Source: Cristatella mucedo
Lineage: Eukaryota > Bryozoa > Phylactolaemata > Cristatellidae
Direction: 5' to 3'
Length of the DNA: 64,000 nucleotides
NCBI GenBank assembly: GCA_009760855.2
Contig: WPIO01000196.1
Span: forward strand, 244,001 to 308,000
This document shows, one piece after another, positions 13,321 through 21,725 of the stretch. The notes under the pieces were generated by a model that saw only the letters and a list, made by a program, of their open reading frames with translations, searched no databases and was not told where the DNA came from. The position numbers and the translations under genes are program-made. Each line of letters starts with the position of its first letter. Positions within the stretch are counted from its first letter, which is position 1.

Positions 13321-16300
13321 ATATTCTGATGTTTTGCTGCAAGAGAAACCAATGACGAAATGAAGGCAAGGAAAAGCAAAGTACCCTATCTAAAGTATCC
13401 TGCATGCATGCATGCATGCATGCTTGCAAAGCACTTCAGCACTTCCTGCTTCGACAAGCATGCAAAAGCAGCAAACAGTGTGCACCTGGTTAGTTAGATC
13501 CCCAATTGCTAACGTTTGCCCAATCAATCGTGCACAGGTAGGAAAAGCAAACAGGAAAAACCTATGACGTCACTGGGGTGCTGTACATATACTGGGGCAT
13601 ATACATATACCCATATACATATACCCATGTACAGAAGCACATCACTACTACCCTTACTCGCGCCGAGTACAGTTTCATGTTTCATTACACACCATCACCT
13701 AAACATCAAGTTACTCGGACAGAGCAAAGGCTGTGCGGAAAAAAGGTAGGTATTCAGCTTCTCTTAAATGTTGTCAAATCAGGCAACGGTCTGATGTCAA
13801 GGTCCTGTCAACTCGTCTTCGGGTGAGTTACAAAGCCTTGAAGTCGATAGGCTGCTTGATACAGTGAGCCGTGATGGCGAACTAGGTAAGGCGGTTGCTT
13901 TTCACGATCTCGGTCACGATGTCGTGGGTTCTAATCCTGCAGTGGGCGATCCTTTATCGCCACTGCAAGCGGTGGCAATAGCCGTAAAGGCTCTTCTGTT
14001 GCTATACAAAAAGAGGCTGTTAAATCAGCTAGTGTTTGATAGGCAGCCAGTGGAGATCGGCGCACAGAGGCATCATGTGGCAAGTGCAGCGTTAACGATG
14101 AATTAAGCCTAGTCGCCAAAATTTTCAGTAAGTGTGTCATTGGGGGAGTAGACCTGAAAGATAGGCTGGAGCCATAGAATGAAGTGACCTGAAAGTGAGC
14201 GACAAAACCTTGAAGTCAATCCGTTGCCTCACTGGTAGCCAGTGCAGGTCGGCGAGAAGTGGTGTGATGTGGCAACTGCCACGCTCACGACAGACAAGCC
14301 TAGCTGCGGAGTTTTGCACCTGCTGCAATCGCCTGATCGCACATGCTGGGAGGCCAGTAAGCAGTGAGTTGCAGAAGTCGAGACGAGATGTCACGAATGC
14401 ATGGACCAACTTAGACGTGGTATCCTTATCTAAACAAGCCCGAATTTTAGCAATGTTATGAAGCTGAAAATAGGCAGATTTGACCGTGGAGCTGATATGG
14501 TCGTCTAATGAGAGGTCGCTTTGGAATATGACACCTAGATTTCGAGCTGATTCGACAGGAGATATGCTGGCAGAGCCAATTTTGAGCGGCAGTTTTTCCA
14601 ATTTGTGAATCACACTGGGTTTGCCCATAACTAGTAAGTTAGTTTTATCATCGTTTAGTTTTAGAAAATTTGTTGCCATCCATGTGCTGATGTCATCAAT
14701 GCATGCAGCAAGTGAGTTTAGAGAATTTGAGGTGCTCGAAGGCTGGGAGGGATCAAAGCAAAGGTACAAATGAGTGTTTGGCTGGGGGTCCTTATCCAAG
14801 CCCAAATTTGGGTAACTAATAATAACTAATTAAACTAATTAAATAGTTAATTAGTTATTATTAATAATATTTTTAATATAAAAATTAAGTACATATTAAT
14901 CATACTTGGCAGACTTGACTGTGGAGCTGATGTGTTCATCTAGTGACGAGTCATTTTTTAAACGGACGTCCAGATTCCGTGTAGAGGCTACGGAAGATGA
15001 TGCTACAAGAGGTAATTTGAATAATGCTGTCGGCTTTACTGCTGCCGCCGAGTACTGCCCACCTGGTTTGCCCACGTGGTACTGTCCACGTGGTTTGCCC
15101 ACGTGGTTTAGCAAGCTTCGGTCTTGTGGCCATTCAGTTTCAGACAGTTGGCAGCCAGCCAGCCAGCCATCCAATACTGCATATGTCAGCAATACATGCT
15201 GGAATCATTCAGAGGAGACTCGGCGGTGCCCTCCTCTCAGATGCACATCCGATGCTTGATACTCCACTGTGTTTGCCATTTAAACCGTCAGAATCTGCTG
15301 CATTGACTAATAAACCGAATGCTTGCCTTGCAGACACTTGATCCTGGATGCTGGCAAATTTTCTTAAACGACGATAAAACGGAAACGCTACTCACAAGAC
15401 ACCTCAAGCCTGTGGCTAAACTAGAAGACTGCTCTTCTAATAGAATATAAGTAGATTATAAGCAGATTATATCTGAAACATTAGTGGATTGAAAATGAAC
15501 TATGAGTATATTCTAAGTAGTATAAAACGGTGAATTATAAATGATGAGTAGATTATAGGTAGATTATAAGTGGATTATAAGCAAAATGTAAGTATATGTA
15601 TATATATATATGAATTACGATTAAATTAAAATTCGATTTTATGTAGATTATAGGTAGATTATGAGTAGATTAAAAATTAATTATGAATAGATTATGAGTA
15701 GATCGGAGCCTATATTATGAGTAGATTATAGGTAGATTATGAGTGAATTATATATAAAGTATGAGTAGATTATAATTTGATTATGTGTAGATTATGGGTA
15801 GATTATGAGCAGATTATAGATATATTATGAATATATTGTAGGTAGATTATAAGTGAATTATATATAAATTATAAGTAGATTATAAATCACTTATGTATAA
15901 ATTATAGGTATATGAGTAGATTATAAATTAATTCTGAGTACATTATAAGAGGATTATGGAGAGATTATACATAGGTCATGAGTACATTCTAAATGGATTA
16001 AGAGTAGATTATGAGTAAATTGTGAGTTATTATGTAGATTATGTGTACATTATGTATGAATTATGAGTAGATTATAAATAAATTATAAGATAATAAATGA
16101 ATTATCAGTAGATTTTGAAAAAATTATAGGTATACTATGAGTAGATTGTAGGTAGATGAGTATGAATATGAAATGAGTATGAATATGAGTAGATTATAAG
16201 TAACTTATGTGTAGATTATAGGTAGATTATAAGTAGATTAAAAATTAATTCTGGATACATTATAAGTGAATTCTGGATAGATTATTAGCATGCATAGTTT

Positions 16301-17005
16301 ATATGTATAGGTAGATTATGAGTAGTCTTTAACCAGATTTTGAGTAAATGATAAATGAATGACTAGATTATGGGTAGATTATAAGTAGAAGATAGTAGTT
16401 TAGATGGATAAGTAGATTATAAAGTGCAAATGTAAAATGCCTAGACAAAAATTAGGCTCTCCAACGGTGCTATACAAATGTATTATTACTATTATTACTA
16501 TTGACAGGTCGCCCAGTAGCATCACACTATTTGGGAAGTACAGACGTCTGCCTGGGGCTGAGAGCAGAAGATCACTCGCCCCTCACGTGGGGATGATCCC
16601 AAAGCCTCTGCTCTTTTGGGCTAGAGCTCTATCGATTGAAGCCACAGAAACTCTCCGCTCCTGCTCTCAACCGTGGACACAAAACCTGGGCATTAATTGA
16701 CCGCCGACACCGAATCCCGTCAGTACCGCCTTGATCCAAGTCGAGCCTTCAATTGCATTCAGAAGGCAAGCTGCAGCCATCGCATCTACAGCGGTCGGCA
16801 CAGACGTTACAAAATTCGGATAAGGTTGTGGCACATGAATTTGTTCAATTCCACTCCGATTTCCTCTTTAACTCCCTTCTTGCAGGTCTCTCTGCCTGTG
16901 CAATGTGACGTTTACAGTCGGTAGGCTATTTAGGCTATTGCTAACTAATTTACAGGCTTCTTTGCCTGCATCTGTAAAGTGCAGCATATGTATGTGTGTG
17001 TGTGC

Positions 17006-17037
<32 letters not shown>

Positions 17038-19268
17038 AGGAATAATACAGCCTGGGACTGATATCATAACATCCCAAGACATGGTAATATTTCCAAATAA
17101 GCTAAAAGCTTGCTTGCTCCTCACAGCATTTCCTCAATTCGTGTGCATGGTCCTTTGTGTGAATACCTGTGCTGAAATTCTGCCTGCTATCACGTGATAG
17201 CTATCTCGCACCGATTGACGACCTGCTTCCTATCCAGCATATGTTAGGGGCCTTGAAAGAGACTAGTTCTCTCGGGATGTTATACGAAGGTTTTTTTTTT
17301 TTTTTCATTATCAACCAGAGATTGTTTCTGCTACTCGGCCTACGCAGGTCCAGGCAGAGGAATAACTCGACACCACGCGCCACACACATATACACACACC
17401 CCCACACGCACATACCATGCACACACATACCACAGCTAGCTACTAGGGTTGCTAGGGCTGGTTGCTAGGACTGCAGCCCTAAAGGTGGCATGTCGGCCAT
17501 TTACAGCAAGCAGTAGTGGCAGCAGCAGCAGCAGCAGCATAAGCTGAAGATGGCTAGTCAGGACAAAGCGAAAAGACTACACTGAAGCCAAGCAGATCAA
17601 AAGGCAGCAGCCACAGCAGCCTAGCTCAAAGAGGCACAAAGCATCAGCAGCAGTGGGCAAGCACCACTGCAGTCAAATTCAGCATCGAGACTTTTCGGTG
17701 AAGCCTTGCCGACACGTGGAGCAAGCGTGCATCACAGCCGCAAGCATTCATACCTTTGGCATGACCGTACTCAACGGAAACCGATCCTCCTGCAACATCT
17801 GGTTTCTCATCGTTGTACATGAAGTAGCCGATGTTCTGAGCATGAGAAAACGTACGACGTGAATATCCAAAAGCTGGCGGCGGAGAGACAATTACATATT
17901 CCGAATGTCCATTCGATACATTCGTGCATTCGATACATTGCACGAGAGCATTCAATGCATATACATATACACGTGTGCAAACGTTACATTATACCATCTG
18001 ATCATGCTTTTTTAAAACATCTGCAAAGTGCCTAGAGAGAGATTCAGTTCTCTGGGGATGCTATACAAATATATTAATATCGCTGTTATCATTATTATTA
18101 TTAGTAGTAGTAGTATTATTATATAGTACCTCGAGGTAATATGTAAGTTCGAGAGGACAGTACAGATAGATGCAAAGGGGAGTGAAGATGAGAGAAAAAA
18201 TGGACAGCATAGAGGGGAAGAGACGAGAGAGAGACGTGCAGAGACGGAAACAGAAAAACAGAGACACCCTGAAAAGAAACTGACCGACGCACCAAGAGCA
18301 ACGCTTACAGTATTTGCGATGCAAGCAGGCTCCGACTCTCATGGACAGATAAAACGCAAATGGGAGCAAACAGAGAGAATATGTATGAGAGAACACATCG
18401 GAGTATTTTCGGGGTGCCGGCAAACCGAAAGCACAATCTCAATCTTGCTCAGCAAAAAGGTGCAGTTAAAGCACAATGTCGGGAGATCAATTCGCAGCAG
18501 AAATCGACTTAAAACTAAGACGCTGTAATTTTGATACAGGAGGTGCCGGGTGGGCCACCCTTCTCACGCTCACCAAGAGAATCTATTTCTAGAGAACAAT
18601 CGCACTGATCTATTTAGATCAGTTGGGGCTCCTGCGTGCTCTTGATGACTTCGCTCGCTTTAACCGTGCGATACATACTGCTGAGCTTGGTGACTCGGCC
18701 AAGCGACGGCACACAGTCTCGTAAGATCTAACTTCCGACCATCATTTCAGCCCATACTGCTGGTGCTGCACCAAAAGAGTAGAAAAGACAAATGAAGCTA
18801 TACAATATAATAATCTACAAGTAATCTTCAGTCGGCCTCGTGCTTGGGGCTCTAGCGGCTGCAGCCGGTCCAGCGCTGTTGGCCAAAGGGCTCTGCTAGT
18901 GCTAAAAAAGTTCAGACCTCACTGTTTACAGTCGGGGCTTCATGGGGAGGAAGCCGGTGAGCCAAAGATGACGATCGGCACGATAATGATGACGATGAGT
19001 GAAAGCGGCTTGATTCAGCCACTAGCTGACGTTTGACCTTCACTCGCACATTACTGCCAGAACCCTCAACTACCGGGAAAAAAGTGCACATCACTTGAGC
19101 AGGATGCGAGACCAAAGCGCTTACCTGTGGGTCGTTGTAGACTTGGTTTAATGTGCGTCCTACACACTGATCCGGTGTATCCAACGTCTGACTCGCGGTG
19201 GACCAGCTCCACGATGTCTCATGGGCATCCATGTATATATGTGGCGGGAAAGCGTGCTTCGTTCTGTG
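755..19268 (-). CDS. DNASE2: DNase II-like acid endonuclease gene (six exons seen, 5' exon missing)
   Basis: DNase II is a lysosomal, cation-independent endonuclease that cuts DNA to 3'-phosphate ends and clears DNA from engulfed cells. Six minus-strand exons join in phase: 19268-19125, 17835-17754, 11412-11245, 10977-10774, 2254-2139 and 997-755. Together they encode 318 residues, against about 360 for the human enzyme. The missing part should be the signal peptide and the first ~40 residues. Family hallmarks seen in order are [69 protein letters not shown] and [10 protein letters not shown]. Both HxK motifs of the PLD-like active site (HAK and HSK) are intact. N-glycosylation sequons NLT, NSS, NST and NST fit a lysosomal glycoprotein. 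The gene is stretched by introns of 5-8.5 kb that carry LINE, SINE and DNA-transposon remnants. Confidence 0.88.
1277..1326. repeat. (TG)n microsatellite
   Basis: A nearly pure TG dinucleotide run with one TA interruption lies in the last intron of the DNase II gene. Confidence 0.95.
1872..1998. repeat. Intronic imperfect inverted repeat (~34-bp arms)
   Basis: The left arm (1872-1906) and right arm (1964-1998) are reverse complements with only a few mismatches around the core GCAGACATTGCCAAC. The 57-base spacer contains CACGTG-type words. A MITE remnant or a cruciform-forming stretch would both fit. Confidence 0.65.
2040..2089. repeat. (CT)n microsatellite
   Basis: An interrupted CT dinucleotide run lies just downstream of the DNase II exon at 2139-2254, in the intron. 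Confidence 0.9.
2139..2254 (-). CDS. DNASE2: DNase II exon (DLYDSLV to NTAYK)
   Basis: The small exon begins by completing GAC for D and reads [23 protein letters not shown], and [10 protein letters not shown], matching the family's 'DLY..lvap.L.s.l.vetW..g....lps.C' block. The acceptor is TTTTCTTGTAG and its phase matches the upstream donor 8.5 kb away. The 3' end is ambiguous: AAG|GCACGT (a GC-AG intron, phase 0, matching the next exon) or CAC|GTATGT four bases further, which would need a shifted acceptor. Confidence 0.8.
2500..3305 (+). mobile_element. Broken Tigger/pogo-type DNA transposon (transposase remnant)
   Basis: Translation shows a CENP-B/Tigger-like transposase in pieces: [38 protein letters not shown], a TGA stop, then [19 protein letters not shown] and [11 protein letters not shown], the first aspartate of the DDE core, then [17 protein letters not shown]. 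The frame breaks after VRTVD (one base lost), at the TGA near 2740, after 3190 and again near 3280. The last part of the DDE domain is absent. It is a dead fragment in the 8.5 kb intron of the DNase II gene. A cut-and-paste element of the Tc1/mariner-pogo superfamily is the best fit. Confidence 0.8.
3308..3440 (-). mobile_element. LINE-2F 3' tail fragment
   Basis: It reads in reverse as the conserved tail: TTTACAT..., CCTAGAAAGAGATTAAGTTC, and the closing arm before the 3' end. It abuts the Tigger remnant and is truncated to the non-coding tail. Confidence 0.75.
3655..4105 (+). mobile_element. Decayed LINE-2F coding fragment
   Basis: In shifting frames the sequence keeps words of the LINE-2F reverse-transcriptase C-terminal region: SSTVKSA-like, [10 protein letters not shown] (element consensus [10 protein letters not shown]) and [10 protein letters not shown] (consensus [10 protein letters not shown]). 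Many stops are present. Confidence 0.65.
4106..4188 (+). mobile_element. SINE-B 3' portion
   Basis: It contains GTGGGCTCCAGCC, then ATATGTGAAGC and GAGATTAAGTT...GGGGCTATACAAATGAAT, matching the SINE-B copy at 31.6 kb. The tRNA-like head is lost. It runs directly into a long microsatellite. Confidence 0.65.
4184..4440. repeat. Compound microsatellite (TATC)n(TA)n(TG)n(CATA)n
   Basis: About 255 bases consist of four adjoining simple repeats, the last a long CATA/TACA array. All long reading frames here are repeat translations, not genes. Confidence 0.97.
4439..4740. mobile_element. Mariner-type MITE candidate
   Basis: The ends are inverted repeats of about 20 bases: left AGTGCTGGCCCAAAAAATCT, right the complement of AGCACGGCCCAAAAAATCT. 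Both ends are flanked by TA, the target preference of Tc1/mariner elements. The interior of roughly 260 bases has no transposase ORF, so this would be a non-autonomous element. Confidence 0.6.
4741..5375. other. Intronic sequence with no recognised feature
   Basis: No exon or conserved repeat could be identified with confidence. The right end grades into the LINE-2F fragment that follows. Confidence 0.4.
5376..5745 (+). mobile_element. LINE-2F coding fragment
   Basis: A plus-strand piece of the ORF C-terminal region: [74 protein letters not shown]. One frameshift is needed. It is inserted in opposite orientation to the adjacent LINE-1F copy. Confidence 0.85.
5738..8545 (-). mobile_element. 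LINE-1F retrotransposon, 5'-truncated and broken
   Basis: Reading down the minus strand: an AP-endonuclease fragment at 8444-8190 ([21 protein letters not shown]), a linker at 8082-7780, and a reverse transcriptase from 7619 to about 6110. The RT shows [33 protein letters not shown], a '[13 protein letters not shown]' block (consensus GVPQGSVLGPLLF) and [11 protein letters not shown] where YADDTQLYL is expected. The C-terminal region runs to 5800. Frameshifts occur near 6800-6880 and between the pieces, so it is not functional. This domain order fits the L2/CR1/Rex1-related group of APE-type LINEs. It lies inside the DNase II intron. Confidence 0.9.
6106..7619 (-). pseudogene. LINE-1F reverse-transcriptase ORF remnant
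   Basis: Two overlapping open stretches (7619-6762 and 6888-6106) form one RT once a frameshift is allowed. The first carries fingers/palm motifs with the LDLSAAFDT aspartate. The second carries YTDD in place of YADD, plus [12 protein letters not shown] and [14 protein letters not shown]. The substitutions in the GVPQG and YADD boxes suggest loss of function. Confidence 0.85.
8650..9025 (+). mobile_element. LINE-2F 3' end
   Basis: It encodes the end of the ORF ([33 protein letters not shown]) followed by the 3' UTR with its repeated CATGCT/CTAACCA words, then the stem-loop CCTAGAAAGAGATTGAGTTC and the TTATTAT tail. Confidence 0.85.
9112..9152. mobile_element. Mariner-type terminal repeat, single end
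   Basis: Complemented, this reads CAGTGCTGGCCTGAAAAAAT, nearly the same as the ends of the MITE at 4.4-4.7 kb. A matching partner end was not found nearby, so it is a solo or degraded end. Confidence 0.5.
9548..9900 (+). mobile_element. LINE-2F 3' end, degraded
   Basis: It has the same layout as the copy at 8.65 kb (CTTTGGAGACCGTGCCTTTA..., then the CATGCTGAC words, then AAAGTGCTTAGAAAGGATTA and an ATTATTATT tail) but with more mismatches. Confidence 0.8.
9901..10560. other. Intronic sequence with no recognised feature
   Basis: Nothing with coding or repeat similarity that I can name. The short words AGGCATGACTAGGCATTTCT near 10480 form a small local repeat. Confidence 0.4.
10563..10728 (-). 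mobile_element. SINE-A copy (tRNA-derived)
   Basis: On the minus strand it starts AGCCGTGATGGCACACTAGG with an A-box-like stretch, carries a B box GGGTTCGAATCC, and ends with the family's AAAAGAGGCTGTTCAATCAG 3' end. It sits in the DNase II intron just after the 10.8 kb exon. Confidence 0.85.
10774..10977 (-). CDS. DNASE2: DNase II exon (GYQLRLSK to KSAKFGK)
   Basis: The exon reads [16 protein letters not shown], then SDNLTQL (an N-glycosylation sequon), and ends [12 protein letters not shown], the family's 'F.sFaKs.kfgkDLY' segment. The acceptor is a pyrimidine-rich CTTTGAAG and the donor is AAAG|GTGAGC. Phase is 1 on both sides. A SINE-A copy sits in the next intron only 46 bases downstream of the donor. 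Confidence 0.85.
11245..11412 (-). CDS. DNASE2: DNase II exon with [12 protein letters not shown]
   Basis: The exon completes the GHAKG glycine and reads [12 protein letters not shown] then [11 protein letters not shown], the most conserved stretch of the family. It continues through [10 protein letters not shown] to DVDRVG. The acceptor is TTGTCGTAG and the donor is GTCG|GTACGC; phases 1 in and 1 out agree with both sides. The open frame runs on through the intron without a stop, so a naive ORF call would fuse this exon with the next and with intron sequence. Confidence 0.88.
11763..12015. repeat. Minisatellite of CATGTCTACTGTACTATA units
   Basis: Units share TATACATGTCTA and ACATACTATACATGTC. 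The last two units are longer and carry TATACAAGTCTACTTGACTG. Apparent reading frames with IHTIHVY repeats come from this array. Confidence 0.9.
12020..13130. other. Intronic sequence with no recognised feature
   Basis: No exon, LINE or SINE similarity was recognised in this part of the DNase II intron. Confidence 0.4.
13135..13318. repeat. (TA)n/(TG)n microsatellites
   Basis: A short TA run and a TG run of about 40 bases are separated from a (TA)n run of about 65 bases by unique sequence. Confidence 0.95.
13403..13425. repeat. (GCAT)n microsatellite
   Basis: Five to six tandem GCAT units. Confidence 0.9.
13862..14045 (+). mobile_element. SINE-A copy (tRNA-derived)
   Basis: GTGAGCCGTGATGGCGAACT, B-box-like GGGTTCTAATCC, a body with GCAAGCGGTGGCAATAGCC, and the 3' end AAAAAGAGGCTGTTAAATCA. 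The B box has one substitution relative to GGTTCGAATCC. Confidence 0.85.
14125..14805 (-). mobile_element. LINE-2F fragment with a 222-codon open stretch
   Basis: It encodes the RT C-terminal half from [12 protein letters not shown] through [52 protein letters not shown] and [15 protein letters not shown], ending near QLLP. The YADD box is lost at the 5' break, and the non-coding tail is missing. Confidence 0.88.
14905..15002 (-). mobile_element. LINE-2F short fragment
   Basis: The minus strand reads [20 protein letters not shown] and STVKSAK, matching the [25 protein letters not shown] region. Confidence 0.65.
15055..15110. repeat. Triplicated CCACGTGG word
   Basis: GTCCACGTGG or GCCCACGTGG occurs three times within about 55 bases. 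Each contains a palindromic CACGTG E-box. No gene context supports a regulatory role. Confidence 0.5.
15240..15430 (+). mobile_element. LINE-1F RT fragment
   Basis: It reads [12 protein letters not shown] and [10 protein letters not shown], then SWMLANFLK after a stop, matching LINE-1[13 protein letters not shown] and [18 protein letters not shown]. Confidence 0.7.
15436..16425. repeat. AT-rich satellite of GTAGATTATAG-like units
   Basis: About 1 kb is built from degenerate 9-12 base units around GTAGATTATA(A/G)GT. There are dozens of copies in one orientation with scattered variants (GTAAATTA, GTACATTA). Confidence 0.92.
16428..16503 (+). mobile_element. LINE-2F 3' tail
   Basis: AAATGTAAAATGCCTAGACA, a loop, then GGTGCTATACAAATGTATTA with an ATT-rich end. 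Directly follows the satellite. Confidence 0.7.
16983..17036. repeat. (TG)n microsatellite
   Basis: A TG run with a few C substitutions, located in a degenerate LINE-2F 3' UTR (AGGCTTCTTTGCC, TGTAAAGTGC just before it). Confidence 0.9.
17225..17306 (+). mobile_element. Degenerate LINE-2F-type tail with poly(T)
   Basis: GGCCTTGAAAGAGACTAGTT, CTCTCGGGATGTTATACGAA followed by a run of T. It resembles the stem-loop tail but is diverged. Confidence 0.5.
17754..17835 (-). CDS. DNASE2: DNase II exon with the first HxK motif
   Basis: The exon encodes [12 protein letters not shown] and ends at GHAK plus one base of the next glycine codon. GHAKG corresponds to the GHTKG motif of human DNase II, which contains the catalytic histidine 115. 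The acceptor is a pyrimidine-rich stretch ending CTCAG and the donor is AAAG|GTATGA. Phases are 0 in and 1 out, and both neighbours agree. Confidence 0.85.
17990..18078 (+). mobile_element. LINE-2F 3' tail
   Basis: AAAGTGCCTAGAGAGAGATT, CAGTTCTCTGGGGATGCTAT and ACAAATATATTAATAT. Confidence 0.75.
18085..19115. other. Intronic sequence with no recognised feature
   Basis: A purine-rich stretch at 18160-18290 produces low-complexity reading frames. No exon was recognised. Confidence 0.4.
19125..19268 (-). CDS. DNASE2: DNase II exon (N-terminal region)
   Basis: This 48-codon exon reads [13 protein letters not shown] and ends VYNDPQ, matching the family's Y-x-Y-x-D segment and the 'vGrtL..vY' segment. 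The donor is CAG|GTAAGC, phase 0. The acceptor lies in a run where two AGs are possible, 5 bases apart. I chose the one giving phase 0 at 19268; the alternative start is 19263. The upstream coding exon was not found between here and 23.9 kb. Confidence 0.8.
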
Positions 19269-19734
19269 CTGTGAGTATGCTTGAGGCATTTTATAGACAG
19301 AGAACCTGAGGTGGAGCGAGGATGCCCAAATTGGAATCGTGCACGAGCTCTCTTTTTAAGTTTTTAGCAAGCAGCATTTCCAAGACAGATGCCAGCTAAC
19401 TCGAAGCCTACCATGCCACAGAGTTCCCGTCATTATCCAAACAGCCAAGAGTTGCTATGCTGCACGGCGTGCAGCAGCACAAGGCGAGTAGAGCCAAAGA
19501 TAAGCCACGAGCCATTTCTGGCGGGCCACCGCTGCAATAGGTCAAGGTCGATAGTAGTTAGCGACGGTTGCCTGTTCGCTTGGAAAGGTCGGGTTGTACA
19601 TATGGGTCGGTAAGATCTTTGACCAATTCCATGCGTCTGCGACAGCTGACCAATTCCGCGTAGCTGCATTGAAACCATTCGCCACTCCTCCTAAATCGTC
19701 GCCGATTTCCTTTTGTATGGGATTATGGGATTTG

Positions 19735-19870
19735 GATATTATTTATTTTGGATATTATTTATTTTGGATATTATTATTATATTATTATATTATTTATTTT
19801 GTATATTATTATTATATTATTATATTATTTTGGATATTATTATTATATATTTATATGGGATACTACATTA
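19735..19870. repeat. ATT/ATAT-rich tandem repeat
   Basis: Units GGATATTATTTATTTT and ATTATTATATTATT alternate over about 135 bases. Confidence 0.9.
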
Positions 19871-20149
19871 CTACATTACTTGGCGAAGGAGCCAAAGGTG
19901 GAAGGAGCGGCTTTACTTGACGCTTCCTGGTTGGACCAGCCGACCAATCAAAACGCCCGGGGCTAGCCACATTCACCCATCCCCCCACCATCACCACCCC
20001 CGCGGACCTACTGTAAATAACAATGGCTGACGTTCGCAGGCTCAAGTTAAATTCAGGCGTTTAGAGCAAGTCCCTGAACACTGGATGCTTATGCGTTGTA
20101 GCCATGACTTGAAAATTTTCTGACCAGAAGATATCATGCGTTTTTTTAT

Positions 20150-20460
20150 GAAAAGCACCAAATTTGCCCGAAAATCGGTGCGCGTAACCCGTAACGGCGA
20201 ACGCTACTGGACGACGACCGCAGCGGCGAGCACAAACTTTAGCGGGCGTCGGCTTTCCGGGAAAGCTGTGGATGGGCGTGGTCTCGCCGCAGTGTGGTTC
20301 CGCCCGCAGCCGGACTCACTCCGCCCCCAGCACTCGGGCAGGCGGCGACGCTGCACTAAGCGCCCGACGAGCAACACACGCGTGCGCATCGGCGTATTAG
20401 GCGTCGTGTGGCATCTCCGCTCTGCTTCGTCGCGCCGCCGCTAGCCGCCGGCTCCTCCCT
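20150..20460. other. Small GC-rich, CpG-rich stretch
   Basis: CpG is frequent here, unlike the flanks. It lies upstream of the known DNase II exons, so it could hold that gene's promoter or first exon, but no DNase II N-terminal sequence was recognised. Confidence 0.4.
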
Positions 20461-20484
20461 ATAAAACCCTATAAAAGCTGCCTT

Positions 20485-20668
20485 TCATCCCTAACCATGA
20501 TGTAATCATTACCATCCCTAACCATGCTGTAATCGCTACCACCCCTAACCACGCTGTTTAACCATTCGATCTCGCTTCCTTTGCAGTAAATGTAACGTGC
20601 CTAGAAAAAGATTTTAGTTCTCTGAGGGCGCTAAATCAAAAGAATTATTATTATTGCTATTGTTATTA
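20485..20668 (+). mobile_element. LINE-2F 3' tail
   Basis: CTAACCATG words, TTTGCAGTAAATGTAACGTG, CCTAGAAAAAGATT, GAGGGCGCTAAATCAAAAG and TTATTATTA. Confidence 0.8.
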
Positions 20669-20672
20669 TTAT

Positions 20673-20860
20673 GCTGAGTCGTGATGGCACAATGGATACG
20701 TCGGTTGCTTTTCGAGACCTCGGCCCGGTTGGAAGCGGAGCAGTTGGAATCCTGAGGTGGGCGGGTTGTTACCACCGCTTCGAGTGGTGGCGATAGCCGT
20801 GTACGCCCTTCTGTCTCTGTACAAAAGAGGCTGTTATATCAGCTCGTATTTATTTTATTT
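20673..20860 (+). mobile_element. SINE-A copy
   Basis: Starts GCTGAGTCGTGATGGCACAA, has a disrupted B-box region (GTTGGAATCC) with a small insertion, a body GGTGGCGATAGCC, and the end AAAAGAGGCTGTTATATCAG. Confidence 0.8.
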
Positions 20861-21236
20861 ATTTATTATTTTATACCAGCCTACCGCATTGGAGCAAGGG
20901 CCTGTGGGTTGGACTGAGTCGGCCGTCGTTGTTTCATTTGAGTTGGTAGTGTAAACGGTACTAACTAGGAGGAAAGTCGGCGTCGGCAAGGACATAAGTC
21001 GATATTGTAAACGCAGCTCAAGCTGCAGCGAATGCCGTAGTTGTTCTAGCTTCAGACTATTAAAAACGTAACTTCGCGTCAAGGCCGGATTTCCATGACT
21101 TCTGATTTTTAGATGAGTTGTAGATGCAGATTTATCACTTCAGAAGCATCAATGTGAAACCACCACTAATCCGCGAGTGTGCAGTTCCCGGAAGCGTGTA
21201 GGGTCCACCTCTGGCCTCCCTCTCACGTCTACCTCT

Positions 21237-21257
21237 TCCCTTTCTCTCTCTCTCCCC

Positions 21258-21290
<33 letters not shown>

Positions 21291-21296
21291 CCCATC
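21237..21296. repeat. (CT)n microsatellite
   Basis: An interrupted CT run. Confidence 0.9.
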
Positions 21297-21473
21297 TATC
21301 TCGTCTGTCTCTCTTACTGGCATGCATGTGTGATCCCGCCTATGCAACCACGTAGAATCCCTGGATTCTAAACTTGCCTAGCATACTACACGTGGTTTCA
21401 TCTCGCTGGAAATCTTAAGAACTGCATACTAATCATGCTGGGCAGGCGATGAAGCACGGTGGAAAGGTATGCG

Positions 21474-21725
21474 TTATTTAGTCTGAGCGTATCTGCCTGG
21501 TTTAAGGCTACGACTCAGCGAATCACGGAGTCGATCATTTTGCGGCCGCCTGTGCGGTTGACTGGGGCTCTCGTTTGCCGATAAGACTGCGATTCGGGAA
21601 TTACGCTCCATTAACGTACCTTGAGCAGCTTCATTGGCTGCGACACGTTCTCTTCTCCTCAGCTTAGTTGTGTATCGGTCCAGTCGACGAGCACTTTCTG
21701 ACTTGGGCCGCCCATTTCTGTCCAC
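21474..21725 (-). CDS. Small hypothetical ORF, arginine-rich with ANE repeats
   Basis: This 83-codon frame starts at ATG with MDRNGRPKSESARRLDRYTT and contains RRRERVAANEAAQ and later VLSANESPSQ. The ANE words spaced about 20 residues apart, with charged helical sequence between, vaguely resemble STPR-type repeats. A GTACGT donor-like site follows the first AAQ, so it may be a short exon of unknown identity. It could equally be chance. No homologue is recognised. Confidence 0.2.
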   Translation of the reverse strand: MDRNGRPKSESARRLDRYTTKLRRRERVAANEAAQGTLMERNSRIAVLSANESPSQPHRRPQNDRLRDSLSRSLKPGRYAQTK

